From JALORV01 sp963791235 (GTDB taxonomy: Bacteria > Pseudomonadota > Gammaproteobacteria > Burkholderiales > Burkholderiaceae_F), in the NCBI GenBank assembly GCA_963791235.1, contig CAWBRW010000024.1, forward strand, positions 3,542 through 67,541: 64,000 nt of DNA. Reading direction: 5' to 3'. Shown here piece by piece: positions 1-8,197 of this stretch. The translations under genes and the position numbers were made by a program. Position 1 is the stretch's first letter, and every line of letters begins with the position of its first letter. The notes beneath the pieces are model-generated. The model had not been told where the DNA came from. It saw only the letters and a list, made by a program, of their open reading frames with translations, and did not search any database.

Positions 1-542
1 CCGCCGCCCACATCGACGATTGTGCGGAAACGCCCAAACTCGTACGCGGCGAGCAGCGCCTGGTTGGAGCGGCGCGAGTTTGACGTCATCGCACCGTCGA
101 AGATCGCGCTCTCGTCCGGACGGGTTGAGCGGTAGGTCCAGACGTCGGTGCCGTGCACCTGTCGGAACGCATTCTCTCCAGTGCGAACGCTATGCAGCAG
201 CCCGGCCCAGGCTTGCCAGTGGTAGGGACGGCCGATGAAAGCGGCCCAGCCGGCAATCGAGTCCGGGACGTCGGAACGCAGTTTCTCGCCTAGAGGTGTG
301 AGCTCGAAGCGCCGGTCGTCGAGCTCATGCAGGATCTCGACGCTCGCCAGTGCGCGCAGCAATCGGTACAACGTTGGCGCATGCGTACCCGTCGCGACGG
401 CCAGTTCGTCAATCGTGCGGCTCTTCTCGGTGAGCAGATCGGCGATTCCAAGTGTCGCGGCGACGTGTATCGCCTGCGATACCTGGTAGCCCTCAGCCAT
501 GCGGCGAATCTTGGTCGCCAAATCCGGATCCTTGGGTATCAC
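1..542 (-). CDS. SAM-dependent O-methyltransferase, 3' end outside the window
   Basis: Reading on the minus strand from a GTG at 542 stays open to the window edge. A ribosome site (AGGGAG) lies five bases before that GTG. The protein opens with a winged-helix dimerisation domain typical of plant-type and polyketide O-methyltransferases: a YQVSQAIHVAATLGIADLL helix, then 'THAPTLYRLLRALASV' and 'FELTPLGEKL'. It continues through 'GWAAFIGRPYHWQAW' and 'DGAMTSNSRRSNQALL' and reaches the start of the SAM motif I (VDVGGG), where the window ends. By family it would methylate a small hydroxylated substrate. The substrate cannot be told from this part. About 180 of the usual 330-350 residues are visible. 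It is separated from the next minus-strand gene by some 400 bases of non-coding or decayed sequence. Confidence 0.85.
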   Translation of the reverse strand, partial: MIPKDPDLATKIRRMAEGYQVSQAIHVAATLGIADLLTEKSRTIDELAVATGTHAPTLYRLLRALASVEILHELDDRRFELTPLGEKLRSDVPDSIAGWAAFIGRPYHWQAWAGLLHSVRTGENAFRQVHGTDVWTYRSTRPDESAIFDGAMTSNSRRSNQALLAAYEFGRFRTIVDVGG

Positions 543-625
543 GTTGGCTCCCTAGAAGGTTGCTTCAGCGAAGCATTGTGAGCCCAGTCGTCGGAAGGAT
601 TCACAGCTTCGTCGCTGGTCTCGCG

Positions 626-870
626 CTAGGTCTCGCTAGAAGCGATCAAACTTCCGCGATCAACCTGCCCTCTGATGGGCAGAACGTTGTAGTAGGCTGG
701 CCAACGGGCTGCTCCGAAGGCATCGTCCTCTTCGACGACGTCAGAGTGCGGCAGCAGTAGATAGGCATGCTCGAAAAGCTCTTCAAGCGCGTCCCAGTGG
801 GACGTCCGAATTCGGGCAGGCTGAGGCGCTCGCGCGGAGGGCCGTAGTTGGCCGCCCTGGGACTGGGTGG
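626..870 (-). pseudogene. Possible frameshifted remnant of a small hypothetical gene
   Basis: The stretch between the methyltransferase start and the attC-like site has no intact gene. On the minus strand one frame reads 'NYGPPRERLSLPEFG' around 810-850. A second frame then reads 'HWDALEELFEHAYLLLPHSD' and 'AARWPAYYNVLPIRGQVDRG' and stops at 626. The two join if one base is added or removed near position 810. The composition looks protein-like but no family is recognised and no start codon with a ribosome site was found. It may equally be chance. Confidence 0.25.
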
Positions 871-948
871 AGCTAGATATTCCGCGATCTAATGCAGGCC
901 ATCAAGGATCGCTAAGTGCGGACCCGAGGGCTCGGCCCGAAACCGGAC

Positions 949-1007
949 GTCTAACGCCTGAATTAGGCCGACCCGCCAAGTGGTTCCAGATTGAAGAATG
1001 GTTAGGC
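949..1007 (-). other. attC-like integron recombination site
   Basis: Read on the minus strand this 59-base element starts with GCCTAAC, which fits the inverse-core consensus RYYYAAC. It ends with GTTAGAC, which fits the core consensus GTTRRRY. The right half (GGGTCGGCCTAATTCAGGC before the core) is very close to classical attC right arms. The left arm (CATTCTTCAATCTGG) is only partly complementary, so the hairpin would be imperfect. The TAA stop of the upstream minus-strand gene (1002-1004) lies inside the GCCTAAC box, the usual arrangement of a gene cassette. No integron integrase gene is seen in the window. Recognition by eye only. Confidence 0.5.
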
Positions 1008-1400
1008 TGCTATGGCATTAGCTCTTGGCGTTACCAGAGCGAATAGAAGACAGCCCAAGCCAAGCCCCACGATGGTTGCACCAATGTCGTGGTTGTCGAA
1101 AACCAGACTGCGGCTCGACTGTTGTATGAACTCCCAGGCAACTAACCCGACTCCCGTGCCAAGGGTAACGACAACAAAGCTTCGACGTGCGGCTGCATAG
1201 GAAGCGGTTTGGTTTTGATCCGCCCAGATGCTGAGCAAGATGAAGGGGATCGCAATAGCGGCTGCCGCGTTTGGCAACACTCCCATCAAGTAGAGAACGA
1301 CCTCAGCCCCGTCGTATTGCAACTTTCGTCCCCAATGGACGAGGCTCAACGCACCCAATGCTCCTATTCCAACAAGTGCGTATCGCGTCGATAGTTTCAT
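1002..1400 (-). CDS. VanZ-like four-helix membrane protein (possible cassette gene)
   Basis: A 132-residue integral membrane protein with four predicted transmembrane helices, at about residues 7-24, 35-58, 73-90 and 106-125. The segment 'WEFIQQ' followed by 'FDNHDIGATIVGLGLGCL' recalls the C-terminal half of VanZ-like proteins, where a W-E-x-x-Q helix precedes a D-(I/L)-x-A-(T/N) helix. That is resemblance only and the function is unknown. It starts 25 bases after the SMP-30-like gene ends, so the two may be co-transcribed. Its stop codon is embedded in the attC-like site, consistent with a mobile gene cassette. Confidence 0.7.
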   Translation of the reverse strand: MKLSTRYALVGIGALGALSLVHWGRKLQYDGAEVVLYLMGVLPNAAAAIAIPFILLSIWADQNQTASYAAARRSFVVVTLGTGVGLVAWEFIQQSSRSLVFDNHDIGATIVGLGLGCLLFALVTPRANAIAA

Positions 1401-1425
1401 GTGCCGCTCGCGCGAGCCTCAGTCG

Positions 1426-2523
1426 TTAGCGCGCCAGCCAGCCGATGGAATGCAGATGCAGGTTCTGCACGTACAGACGATCGGCTGTTTCCGTGACGCC
1501 TGTGGTTTCCGGATAGCTGCCCGACGGGTCTTGTAGATCGGCCACCACCCTGCCGTCTTCTGTAAACGCAAAGACGTGTCCGTACTTCTTCGGCAAAGGC
1601 CAAAGCATTCGGGGTAGGCGCAGCGTCACTTCGCGCAGGAACGGCTTGTCGGCCATTGCATCGACCTTGGGACTGCGCGGCCCCGTGAACCCCAACCAGA
1701 TCCGGCCGTCCAGACCTCGCATCAAGTTATCGGGGTAACCAGGCAAGTTGTCCAGCAGTACCGTTGCTTGGGGCGAGGGCTGTCCCACATCGAGACCGGC
1801 GGCCGCAGTGTCGATCTTCCACACACGCGATCGACCGGTCTCAGCGACGAACAGAGTGCGCTCATCACGGCTCAACGCCACTCCATTCGGGAAGCTGAGG
1901 CCCTTGGCAACGACGCGGGTGGTCCTGCTGACGGGGTCGTACTCCAGAACGCGCCCGGTCGCCGCTTGTTCCAGAATATCCAGCACCGCTGCATCGAAGG
2001 TGCCGCCCCACTGTGCCGGCGAAAAGCGTCCAGAGGCATCGGTGAAATATATTTTGCCCGTACTCGCGACTACGACAGCATCGGCATACCGGATGGGGTC
2101 ACCGGCCACCCGATCGGCAAGGACCGTGATCCTGCCGTCCGGGCTAATGGCGAGCAAACCCTTGATCGCATCGGCGGCAACCACGTTGCCGGCGCGATCG
2201 AAGTCGAACCCAAGCACTCGTCCCCCTGTATCGGCGAACACCTCCTGCGCCGTACCGTCGGGATTCATCCTGAGCACCCGGCCACTGGCGACGGCGGCGT
2301 AAAGCTTGCCGTCGCGGGCCAGAACGATGTGCTCAGGCCCCGCTTCAATGCCAAGCGGGATGAGGTTCAGGCGGGCAAGGCCTTCGTTGGCTTTGTGCGG
2401 ACCTGTGTAGCCCGGAGCAGCAGGAGCTTTCCACGAGACGGCTTGAATCGGTACGGGCCAGAACAACAAGTAGGCGACCAGTCCGAGAACAGCAAACGCG
2501 AGCAACCAAAGGACCCGTTTCAT
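1426..2523 (-). CDS. SMP-30/strictosidine synthase-like beta-propeller protein
   Basis: A 365-residue protein with one N-terminal membrane anchor (residues 4-23) followed by a six-bladed propeller of the SMP-30/gluconolactonase/strictosidine-synthase superfamily. Hallmarks are 'GPEHIVLARDGKLYAAV', 'GFDFDRAGNVVAADA', 'IYFTDASGRFS', 'LSFPNGVALSRDERTLFVAE' and 'GYPDNLMRGLDGRIWLGF'. The F-P-N-G and Y-P-D-N loops normally place metal-coordinating residues. Relatives hydrolyse lactones or are of unknown substrate; the membrane-anchored type resembles the adipocyte plasma membrane-associated protein group. The start ATG has a GGAGAG ribosome site (AACGGAGAGCACC). A GTTAGAT core-like box lies about 65 bases upstream, hinting at a cassette boundary. 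Confidence 0.85.
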   Translation of the reverse strand: MKRVLWLLAFAVLGLVAYLLFWPVPIQAVSWKAPAAPGYTGPHKANEGLARLNLIPLGIEAGPEHIVLARDGKLYAAVASGRVLRMNPDGTAQEVFADTGGRVLGFDFDRAGNVVAADAIKGLLAISPDGRITVLADRVAGDPIRYADAVVVASTGKIYFTDASGRFSPAQWGGTFDAAVLDILEQAATGRVLEYDPVSRTTRVVAKGLSFPNGVALSRDERTLFVAETGRSRVWKIDTAAAGLDVGQPSPQATVLLDNLPGYPDNLMRGLDGRIWLGFTGPRSPKVDAMADKPFLREVTLRLPRMLWPLPKKYGHVFAFTEDGRVVADLQDPSGSYPETTGVTETADRLYVQNLHLHSIGWLAR

Positions 2524-2630
2524 GGTGCTCTCCGTTCAATGGTTCAGCGGCGATCGGGAATCATGTCCGGTTTGGAGACAAGTAGCCATCTAACGCCGAA
2601 GGCAGGTCTTGGCCGAGATTGCCCTTGCAG

Positions 2631-3047
2631 CTATTTGCCGGCGGCCGGCTTGGCGGCCTCAGTCTTGAACTTCTTGTGGCACTCGCCAATCGGTTCCGGG
2701 TAGACCTTCGGCGTCCACGTCGGGCCGCTCTTCGATTCGTACACTGCAACGATGCGATAGCGCGTGCACGGCTCGAGATCGAGCTGAAGATCGAGACTCT
2801 GAGGCCGGAACATCCCGCGGGAACTCTGGAAGCCCACCGTGATCGTGCGCTTGCCAGGCTCAATAGGGTCAGAGCGGCGTGGGTCGCTGGTGCTTGTTCC
2901 GTCGATCTTGCGGATGCTTACACGCCCTTCGTTGCGCGGCTCGGCGGCCGCACCGGTCTCAACAATGGCGTACGGCTGATCGTAGGGCCCGGCGGTTGCG
3001 GAAAGCGCCGTTAGTAGTGGAATGGCAAACAAAAAACGGACTTTCAT
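2631..3047 (-). CDS. Secreted hypothetical protein
   Basis: The 138-residue product begins with a clear signal peptide (MKVRFLFAIPLLTALSATAG). The mature part is polar, with 'VGFQSSRGMFRPQSLDLQLDLEPCTRYRIVAVYESK' as its only distinctive segment and one cysteine in that segment and one near the end (GECHKKF), which could form a disulphide. The pattern resembles the many periplasmic proteins annotated only as hypothetical. The ATG at 3047 was chosen over longer in-frame starts because it opens the signal peptide and follows GAAGAAAG. It stands alone on the minus strand with long non-coding flanks. Confidence 0.65.
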   Translation of the reverse strand: MKVRFLFAIPLLTALSATAGPYDQPYAIVETGAAAEPRNEGRVSIRKIDGTSTSDPRRSDPIEPGKRTITVGFQSSRGMFRPQSLDLQLDLEPCTRYRIVAVYESKSGPTWTPKVYPEPIGECHKKFKTEAAKPAAGK

Positions 3048-3394
3048 GGGTGCTTTCTTCGCTTGATACCACCATCGCAATTCCGCGTGAATTTCTTCAC
3101 TCGTGGCCATCACAAGCTGCGGTCTCTCGTCTTGCAGCGGTGCGGGCTTTGCTGATCCCCACAGGCTCACTATGTCAGCTTTCGGGCGAGTTGGGCTCGC
3201 CCTCGAAATGTCGCCTCATGGCCGACTTGAGACTGCGAACGAATTCCAGTTACCTCCACATGATCGCCAGTTGGCCACTATGTGGGGCAAAGCACACCAG
3301 AGCCCCTTGTTTCAAGAACAACGAGATGGAGCGGAAGCTAGAGACTTGCAGTCCGATGTGCCTTTCACACCGGTTCGAGCCCTCGAACCCGACC
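3048..3394. other. Non-coding gap with one imperfect hairpin
   Basis: No reading frame here looks like a protein. An imperfect hairpin occupies about 3180-3206 (GGGCGAG paired with CTCGCCC). The sequence 'catggccgacttgagac' near 3217 belongs to the same vocabulary of 'atggccga' debris seen at several other accessory-region gaps (5480, 11020, 13785, 20390, 21760). Confidence 0.4.
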
Positions 3395-4192
3395 TCAGAT
3401 CGTGAGGGCCAATAGCCGCACCACTCCGGCGGCGATCAAGGCGGCACCGAGCCAGCGCGACAAACGCTCTCCGCCCGGCGCGAGCTTCTCAATCGCCACA
3501 GCGACTGAAAGTGAGGCGATCCAGGCGAGATTCATGGCACCGCCCACGAACAGCAGGGCCATCAGCACCCAGCAACAGCCGACGCAGAACGCTCCATGGC
3601 GCAGGCCCATTCGAAAGGCACCGAAGGCCCCGGGCCGCCATTCGCCAAGCAAGAACCCGACCGGTGTGCGGCACTTCGCCAAGCACACTCGCTTCAGGGG
3701 CGAGAACTGGTAGACGCCGGCAATGACGAGCAACGCCACGTTCAGTGTCGCGGAAGTGCTAACAATCATTGGGTTCAGCCGGCCTGCGGCCTGGAGTGTC
3801 CATTGCACGCCGGTTGCAGCAATGCTGAAGGCCACCCAAACCACCACGTAGGCAGCCAGGAACGCCTGGCCATGATGTCGTTCGCCGCGCTTGGCACTCA
3901 GTGCAATGAAGGTCCGAATCATTGGAAGCGCCGAGGGCAGCATCATCGCGACCATCATGACGGCCCACATCATCCACACTGCAACAAGATTCTCGGCGGT
4001 CCATGCAGGTGACATTGGCATCGTCAACTGCGCGATCGGGTGACCCATGTCGAATGCCAGCCAGAAGAGCAGCAGCCAACAAAGCAGGCCGAACGCAAGG
4101 CTCCAGACGACTGGCGCGAACCCGTCCGTCGACGTCGGCACGCCATCTGCAGGCGTGCTTGGTGGCGGCTCTGTCGAGAGCGGTTTTTGCAA
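3395..4192 (-). CDS. DUF2182 multi-pass membrane protein
   Basis: A predicted metal-binding integral membrane protein of the DUF2182 family. Around 265 residues carry seven or so hydrophobic helices. The family signature is present: 'WMMWAVMMVAMMLPSALPM' in the second helix, and 'SPLKRVCLAKCRTP' followed by 'GAFRMGLRHGAFCVGCCW'. The cysteine pairs are the presumed metal ligands. The reading frame is open far upstream, but conserved sequence begins only after position 4192, where a TTG with a GAGGAG ribosome site eight bases upstream gives a sensible N-terminus (MQKPLSTEPP). It is divergent from a DUF1326 gene with 258 bases between them. These two families are often neighbours, which supports a shared role, possibly in metal handling. 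Confidence 0.85.
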   Translation of the reverse strand: MQKPLSTEPPPSTPADGVPTSTDGFAPVVWSLAFGLLCWLLLFWLAFDMGHPIAQLTMPMSPAWTAENLVAVWMMWAVMMVAMMLPSALPMIRTFIALSAKRGERHHGQAFLAAYVVVWVAFSIAATGVQWTLQAAGRLNPMIVSTSATLNVALLVIAGVYQFSPLKRVCLAKCRTPVGFLLGEWRPGAFGAFRMGLRHGAFCVGCCWVLMALLFVGGAMNLAWIASLSVAVAIEKLAPGGERLSRWLGAALIAAGVVRLLALTI

Positions 4193-4450
4193 GCTTCGAA
4201 CTCCTCGCGTCACCCGACGCCGCGAATTGAAACGACCCGTCGCGCGCTGCTCGGCCTCGCCTCTGGAAGGCTCGACTCCTGAGCGGCTTCGCCGACGCGG
4301 CTCACTGCTGCGCCGCACGGAAGGCAGATGCGGGATCCGACTGTTGCGCAGGCGTGCCAATGAGCATAGCCTTTCGCGGCATCCGACCGGCGGTGTATTG
4401 ACGGCGCTGGCCCTACCCGCAATCGGGCACCTTCGTGAAGGGGGTTGATC

Positions 4451-5065
4451 ATGGCAACCTGGCAAGTCAGTGGCGAGTACATGGAGACGTGCAACTGCAC
4501 ATTCCTGTGCCCGTGCATTGCAACGAATCTCACTGCGCGGCCGACCGACGGCGACTGCAAGGCGGCAGTCGCGATGCGAATCGACAAAGGCTCGAAGGAC
4601 GGCGTGACGCTGGACGGCCTTTCGTTCATTGTGATGTTGCATTCGCCCGGGCCAATGGCGGAGGGCAACATGACCATCGGCCTCATCATTGATGAGCGCG
4701 CGTCGGCTCAACAGGTCGAGGCCATAACCGCGATTGCCACAGGCTCGGCTGGCGGTCCGATGGCGGCACTGGCGCCGCTGGTGGGCAATATTGCGGGCGT
4801 GGAAAAGCGCCCGATTCAGTTCAATGCGGATGGACTGAAGCGTGCAGTGCTTGCTGGAGAACTCGTCGATCAGGCGTGCGAGGGTATTCCGAGCGCAGTC
4901 GCACCTGGAGAGGCGATTGCCATCGACAAAGTGGCCCACCCAGTGAACTCACGGCTTTCGCTGGCAAAGGCCACGCGCAGCCGTTTCAATGTCTTCGGCA
5001 TGAACTGGAACGATTCGAGCGGCACGCGCAACGGTCACTTCGCGCCGTTTGCGTGGTCCGCGTAG
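4451..5065 (+). CDS. DUF1326 protein with Cys-rich N-terminus
   Basis: The 204-residue soluble protein matches DUF1326. It opens 'WQVSGEYMETCNCTFLCPC', whose C-x-C-x4-C-x-C pattern is the family hallmark and a likely metal site. The remainder holds 'GPMAEGNMTIGLIIDERAS' and 'GPMAALAPLVGNIAGVEKRPIQF', also typical. It ends 'GHFAPFAWSA'. ATG at 4451 follows GAAGGGGG. Its partner DUF2182 is transcribed away from it. No biochemical function is established for either family; a copper or other metal role is inference from the cysteines. Confidence 0.85.
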   Translation: MATWQVSGEYMETCNCTFLCPCIATNLTARPTDGDCKAAVAMRIDKGSKDGVTLDGLSFIVMLHSPGPMAEGNMTIGLIIDERASAQQVEAITAIATGSAGGPMAALAPLVGNIAGVEKRPIQFNADGLKRAVLAGELVDQACEGIPSAVAPGEAIAIDKVAHPVNSRLSLAKATRSRFNVFGMNWNDSSGTRNGHFAPFAWSA

Positions 5066-5488
5066 GACTTCTTGCTCTTCAGCGCGTGCCTCGCGAAGCA
5101 ACGAGTTGGCGGTCAGTCTGATACTCGATTCCCACTGGCAGCCGACACGAACAAGACGGCTTAGAGGGCCAATCGTGGCGGCGGCATACCGCCTCTTGAA
5201 TGTCGTGTGCAATTGACCCAATTGATCGCAATGTGACGACCCACCTGAACGATTCGTAACTACCTGGCCCGCCACGACAATTCCTCGCCGTGTCCGGGCC
5301 AGTCCAATTCGACGGTCCGGGTCAACTGAACACGATATTCAACGCGCTGGAGCACACGATTACCAGTGTGAGCGTTGCCGGGCGCAGAAGGGTCCGCTTT
5401 GCGGCGAGTCACCGCCTCTTGAAGCGTCCGCTGTTGGGCGAAACGGCTGGGACCATGCGATGGCCGGAGATGGCCGAGTTGCGCCTAC
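5066..5488. other. Non-coding gap with repeat debris
   Basis: Nothing protein-like in six frames. The stretch contains runs such as 'gccggagatggccgagttgcgcc' words near 5465-5487 that recur in degenerate form at other gaps of the accessory region. No terminator or promoter stands out. Confidence 0.4.
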
Positions 5489-5812
5489 CTAGGTTCTCCT
5501 CGCTAGAAGCCGGCGACCAGTCAATGACGCGAGGAGTAGCAGAACCCCGAAGAGGAAGCCCACCGGCAGCACCAGTGCGAGCCTGTCGGCAATGATTCGC
5601 AGTAAATCTAACCGGGTCAACATCGGAGCGACGCCCAGCAGCGCCAAGGCAAGCCACCCCGCCGCTGCCAACCGCCATGCCAACCGAGCCCGGGAGGTCA
5701 GTATCCAAAATCCCACAGTCGAGACTGCCCACACCCAGACGGGAGCGGCAACTCCGATTCCAACCGCGAGGATGTCAAACGTCTTCACGAATGTCGCGGA
5801 GGACGTCCTCAT
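5489..5812 (-). CDS. Small three-helix membrane protein
   Basis: A 107-residue hydrophobic protein with three predicted transmembrane segments (about residues 10-35, 45-65 and 75-97) and a basic tail (TGRRLLARRT). No family is recognised. Its start overlaps the end of the next upstream minus-strand gene by 38 bases, or by 14 if the internal GTG at 5788 is used, suggesting translational coupling. Both are probably one two-gene operon of membrane proteins. Confidence 0.55.
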   Translation of the reverse strand: MRTSSATFVKTFDILAVGIGVAAPVWVWAVSTVGFWILTSRARLAWRLAAAGWLALALLGVAPMLTRLDLLRIIADRLALVLPVGFLFGVLLLLASLTGRRLLARRT

Positions 5813-6131
5813 ACGTGATCTGGATTCGGAACAAGCGACGCATGATCAGAAGTCCCGGCAGCACAAAGGTGGTCGTCAATGCGGCGACAGCAACGATTAC
5901 GCTTGATGGATCTGCATTAAGGGCTGGGCCATAGAGGGCGATGACGGGAAGAAGCGCGACGGCAAGCGCCAGGCGTGCGCCCACGCTCAGCGCGTCACGC
6001 CGCGGACCCGTACCCAGGCGAGGTCGGAACAAGGTGCCAGCAACAACGTACATCGCCGCGCCGGTGGCGGCGAACACTGATCCAAGTGCGAAACCGCAGA
6101 GGAAGAGTTCTAACGTATCTGAGTGCATCAC
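5775..6131 (-). CDS. Small three-helix membrane protein
   Basis: A 118-residue protein with three predicted transmembrane helices (residues about 8-30, 48-67 and 74-97) and an acidic-basic C-terminal tail (RIQITYEDVLRDIREDV). No family is recognised. It overlaps the following minus-strand gene and is likely its operon partner. The gap upstream (6132-6576) holds no gene. Confidence 0.55.
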   Translation of the reverse strand: MMHSDTLELFLCGFALGSVFAATGAAMYVVAGTLFRPRLGTGPRRDALSVGARLALAVALLPVIALYGPALNADPSSVIVAVAALTTTFVLPGLLIMRRLFRIQITYEDVLRDIREDV

Positions 6132-6576
6132 AGCGCGGAGAAGAATGGCCGCTTTTGTGCGAAGTACGCAAGTGGCCCATACGGCTGGTTATGGCCGTCA
6201 GCCCTGTCGATAAGCTTGGGTCTAGTGATCTAGCCACTGCGTCTCGGCCGCCCGTTATTCCGTGACGGTTTCTTATTGCCTTGAGGCGTACCCGAGTGTG
6301 ATTGATCGTCCGGGTGCTCTGGCTGCAGCCAGTTCTCCGCGTACAGGAAGACCTTGCGGACTGCTTCCCACACGCGGTACCGCTTCAGCCAGGCCCAAGG
6401 CTCACTCATAACACAAGGCTAATACGCGCCTTTCACTTTGCATGGCATCGCCCGAACATTCTCATTGCAGCCTTGTCAGCTCTTTGGGCGGTGGCCCAGT
6501 CATCGACCATTCCGCATGGCCGGATTCGCTAGTCAGCTCAGTAAGCGATGATGGAGGCGCTAGACGAACGGACTTG
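6132..6576. other. Non-coding gap
   Basis: No convincing coding sequence in either direction. A degenerate 'gcatggccggattcgct' word occurs near 6516-6532, related to debris at other gaps. No hairpin with a T-run was seen. Confidence 0.4.
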
Positions 6577-7065
6577 CTAGTTTGGCGTGAAGGGGACGAT
6601 CACGCCATTGCGTTGCACAAATGGGCCGTTCAGATCTCCGAGCCTCACTCGATACTCCCCGTCTGGCACACGGAACACCCACGCCCGAATGAATTGCTTG
6701 CATAGACCCGTCAAGATCACTGGGCGGTCGATGCGGCGCGGCATCCATATGAAATTCAACACGACATCAAAACCATCAACCTGCCAGTTCGGATTGACTG
6801 GCGCCCACCCGCATGGAGCGGTCTGGGTGAAGAGGATCTCAAGGTCGCCGTCCCGCCACTCGATTTTCTGCACCGTTGAGTAGTGCCAGTGCTCTTTCAG
6901 GGGCTCCTCGGTCTTGTACGGCCAGAGTTGGATCCGCTCTTCCTCAAGGGTCTGAGGAGCAGCGCTGCCGACAGGTTTCGGCTCCGCAGCTTGTCCAATT
7001 AGCGGCACCGCAGCGGCAATGATCCAGAGCAGAAGCTGACGCGATCTAGACGTTTGCGTGACCAC
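6577..7065 (-). CDS. Secreted hypothetical protein
   Basis: A 162-residue protein with an N-terminal signal sequence (residues 1-26, cleavage likely after IGQAAE). The mature part has 'HWHYSTVQKIEWRDGDLEILFTQ', a 'GWAPVNPNW' segment, and near the end 'RAWVFRVPDGEYRVRLGDL'. The alternating hydrophobic pattern suggests a small beta-rich fold. No family recognised. Non-coding flanks on both sides, so probably a single-gene unit. Confidence 0.6.
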   Translation of the reverse strand: MVTQTSRSRQLLLWIIAAAVPLIGQAAEPKPVGSAAPQTLEEERIQLWPYKTEEPLKEHWHYSTVQKIEWRDGDLEILFTQTAPCGWAPVNPNWQVDGFDVVLNFIWMPRRIDRPVILTGLCKQFIRAWVFRVPDGEYRVRLGDLNGPFVQRNGVIVPFTPN

Positions 7066-7241
7066 GATCGATATCCGTGAGAGCTACGGCTGCGCATGAC
7101 CGACTTCCGGTCGGCAAGACAACGGCCCCAAACGGCCGCAAGGGCCGAGTGCGCCTATTCACACTTGCACTGGTTGGGGCCGGGACCACGCATGCCAGCT
7201 GTCGAACTGGCTGGCCCGATAGGAACCATTGCCCCTGACTT

Positions 7242-7388
7242 TCATAGCAGCGCGCAGTCTTCTCGACACTGCCGCTCCACATCGGCCTTCAGGCTTCCGT
7301 AGTAGATCCCCGACGCTAGCCCGATGCATGCAACGGCTGCGAACAGGATCAGCCACCAGCGTCGGCTCGCGATCGAGGCCTTTGTCAT
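7242..7388 (-). CDS. 48-residue single-pass membrane protein
   Basis: ATG at 7388 opens a 48-residue frame ending at TGA 7242-7244: a basic N-terminus (MTKASIASRRWW), one transmembrane helix (about residues 12-31, LILFAAVACIGLASGIYYGS) and a short tail with two cysteines (QCREDCALL). It starts only 14 bases after the preceding minus-strand gene ends at 7403, so it is probably the second gene of that operon. It is too short for ordinary gene finders. Function unknown. Confidence 0.45.
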   Translation of the reverse strand: MTKASIASRRWWLILFAAVACIGLASGIYYGSLKADVERQCREDCALL

Positions 7389-7402
7389 CTTTTGACCGAT
7401 TT

Positions 7403-7852
7403 CTATGAGTTTCGAGCTTCCCTTCGGTCGCGCAGTATTACGGCAATGCCCCAGGCCGCTACGCCAACTCCGAGGCTTAGTCCCCAGGCAAACAGAACCG
7501 CGATGTAAATCAAACCGCCTGCGCCTATGTGACGTCCGGAGCCAACTATAGACATTAATGCGAGCGTGTTAATGCTCGCGAGCACTACCGCATTGGTTAG
7601 CCAGGTACCGAGAAGACCTGCCTGCAACGGCGAGAGCAGTGGCGGCACGGGATCTTGCCGGCGCTTCCGCAGAGACCAATGAAGAACGAAGCCTATGAGC
7701 AACACCGGGAAGGCTAAGAACGTTCCGTCCAGTACCCCTGACAGAATGCCCAGCTCCAGTGCGACCGAGCTCGGCACCATCACCGCGACCGTTGACAGCC
7801 AAACAAGCAGAGTCGCAGCAAGTATGCCGTTGGAGATCGTCGAAATCCGCAT
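7403..7852 (-). CDS. Four-helix membrane protein
   Basis: A 149-residue hydrophobic protein with four predicted helices (about residues 9-36, 44-62, 78-102 and 112-138) and basic loops (LRKRRQDP, RDRREARNS) that would place loops inside. No family is recognised. It likely forms an operon with the 48-residue membrane protein downstream. Confidence 0.55.
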   Translation of the reverse strand: MRISTISNGILAATLLVWLSTVAVMVPSSVALELGILSGVLDGTFLAFPVLLIGFVLHWSLRKRRQDPVPPLLSPLQAGLLGTWLTNAVVLASINTLALMSIVGSGRHIGAGGLIYIAVLFAWGLSLGVGVAAWGIAVILRDRREARNS

Positions 7853-8197
7853 ACCGAGATTGTGGCCGCTTTCCGGCTATTCAGTCGCGCCTTAGCAGCG
7901 ACGGCTCTTGGCCGCGTAGCGACCTTCACAACACGGATGCTTCGCGACCCACACGCGACCTTCGGTGTCGCAATCTCATCGCTCAATAGCAGTCTGGGAA
8001 GTGGATTCACGATAGACCCTAAGCGTGATTTCCATCGTGCGGGTTGTGGGTCGCCATGTCGATACTTGCCGGCGCCGCGCTGCTGGCATTGACCTTCTTG
8101 GCGCTACGGTGCCGCAGGCTCGGTCCGGTTGTGGCAAGCGCTGCCCGGCTGCAGCCAACGGCGGGATGCTTGGCGCGGATGCGCAAGGTCCGGCAGA
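7853..8197. other. Non-coding gap
   Basis: A plus-strand frame beginning with ATG at 8059 has a hydrophobic first 18 residues, but it lacks a ribosome site and overlaps the tetR 3' end, so it is not called. Nothing else is seen. Confidence 0.35.

Noticed and set aside
2588..2640. Possible second attC site behind the secreted-protein gene at 2631
   Set aside because: Only the GTTAGAT core box is present. No inverse core or paired arms were found.
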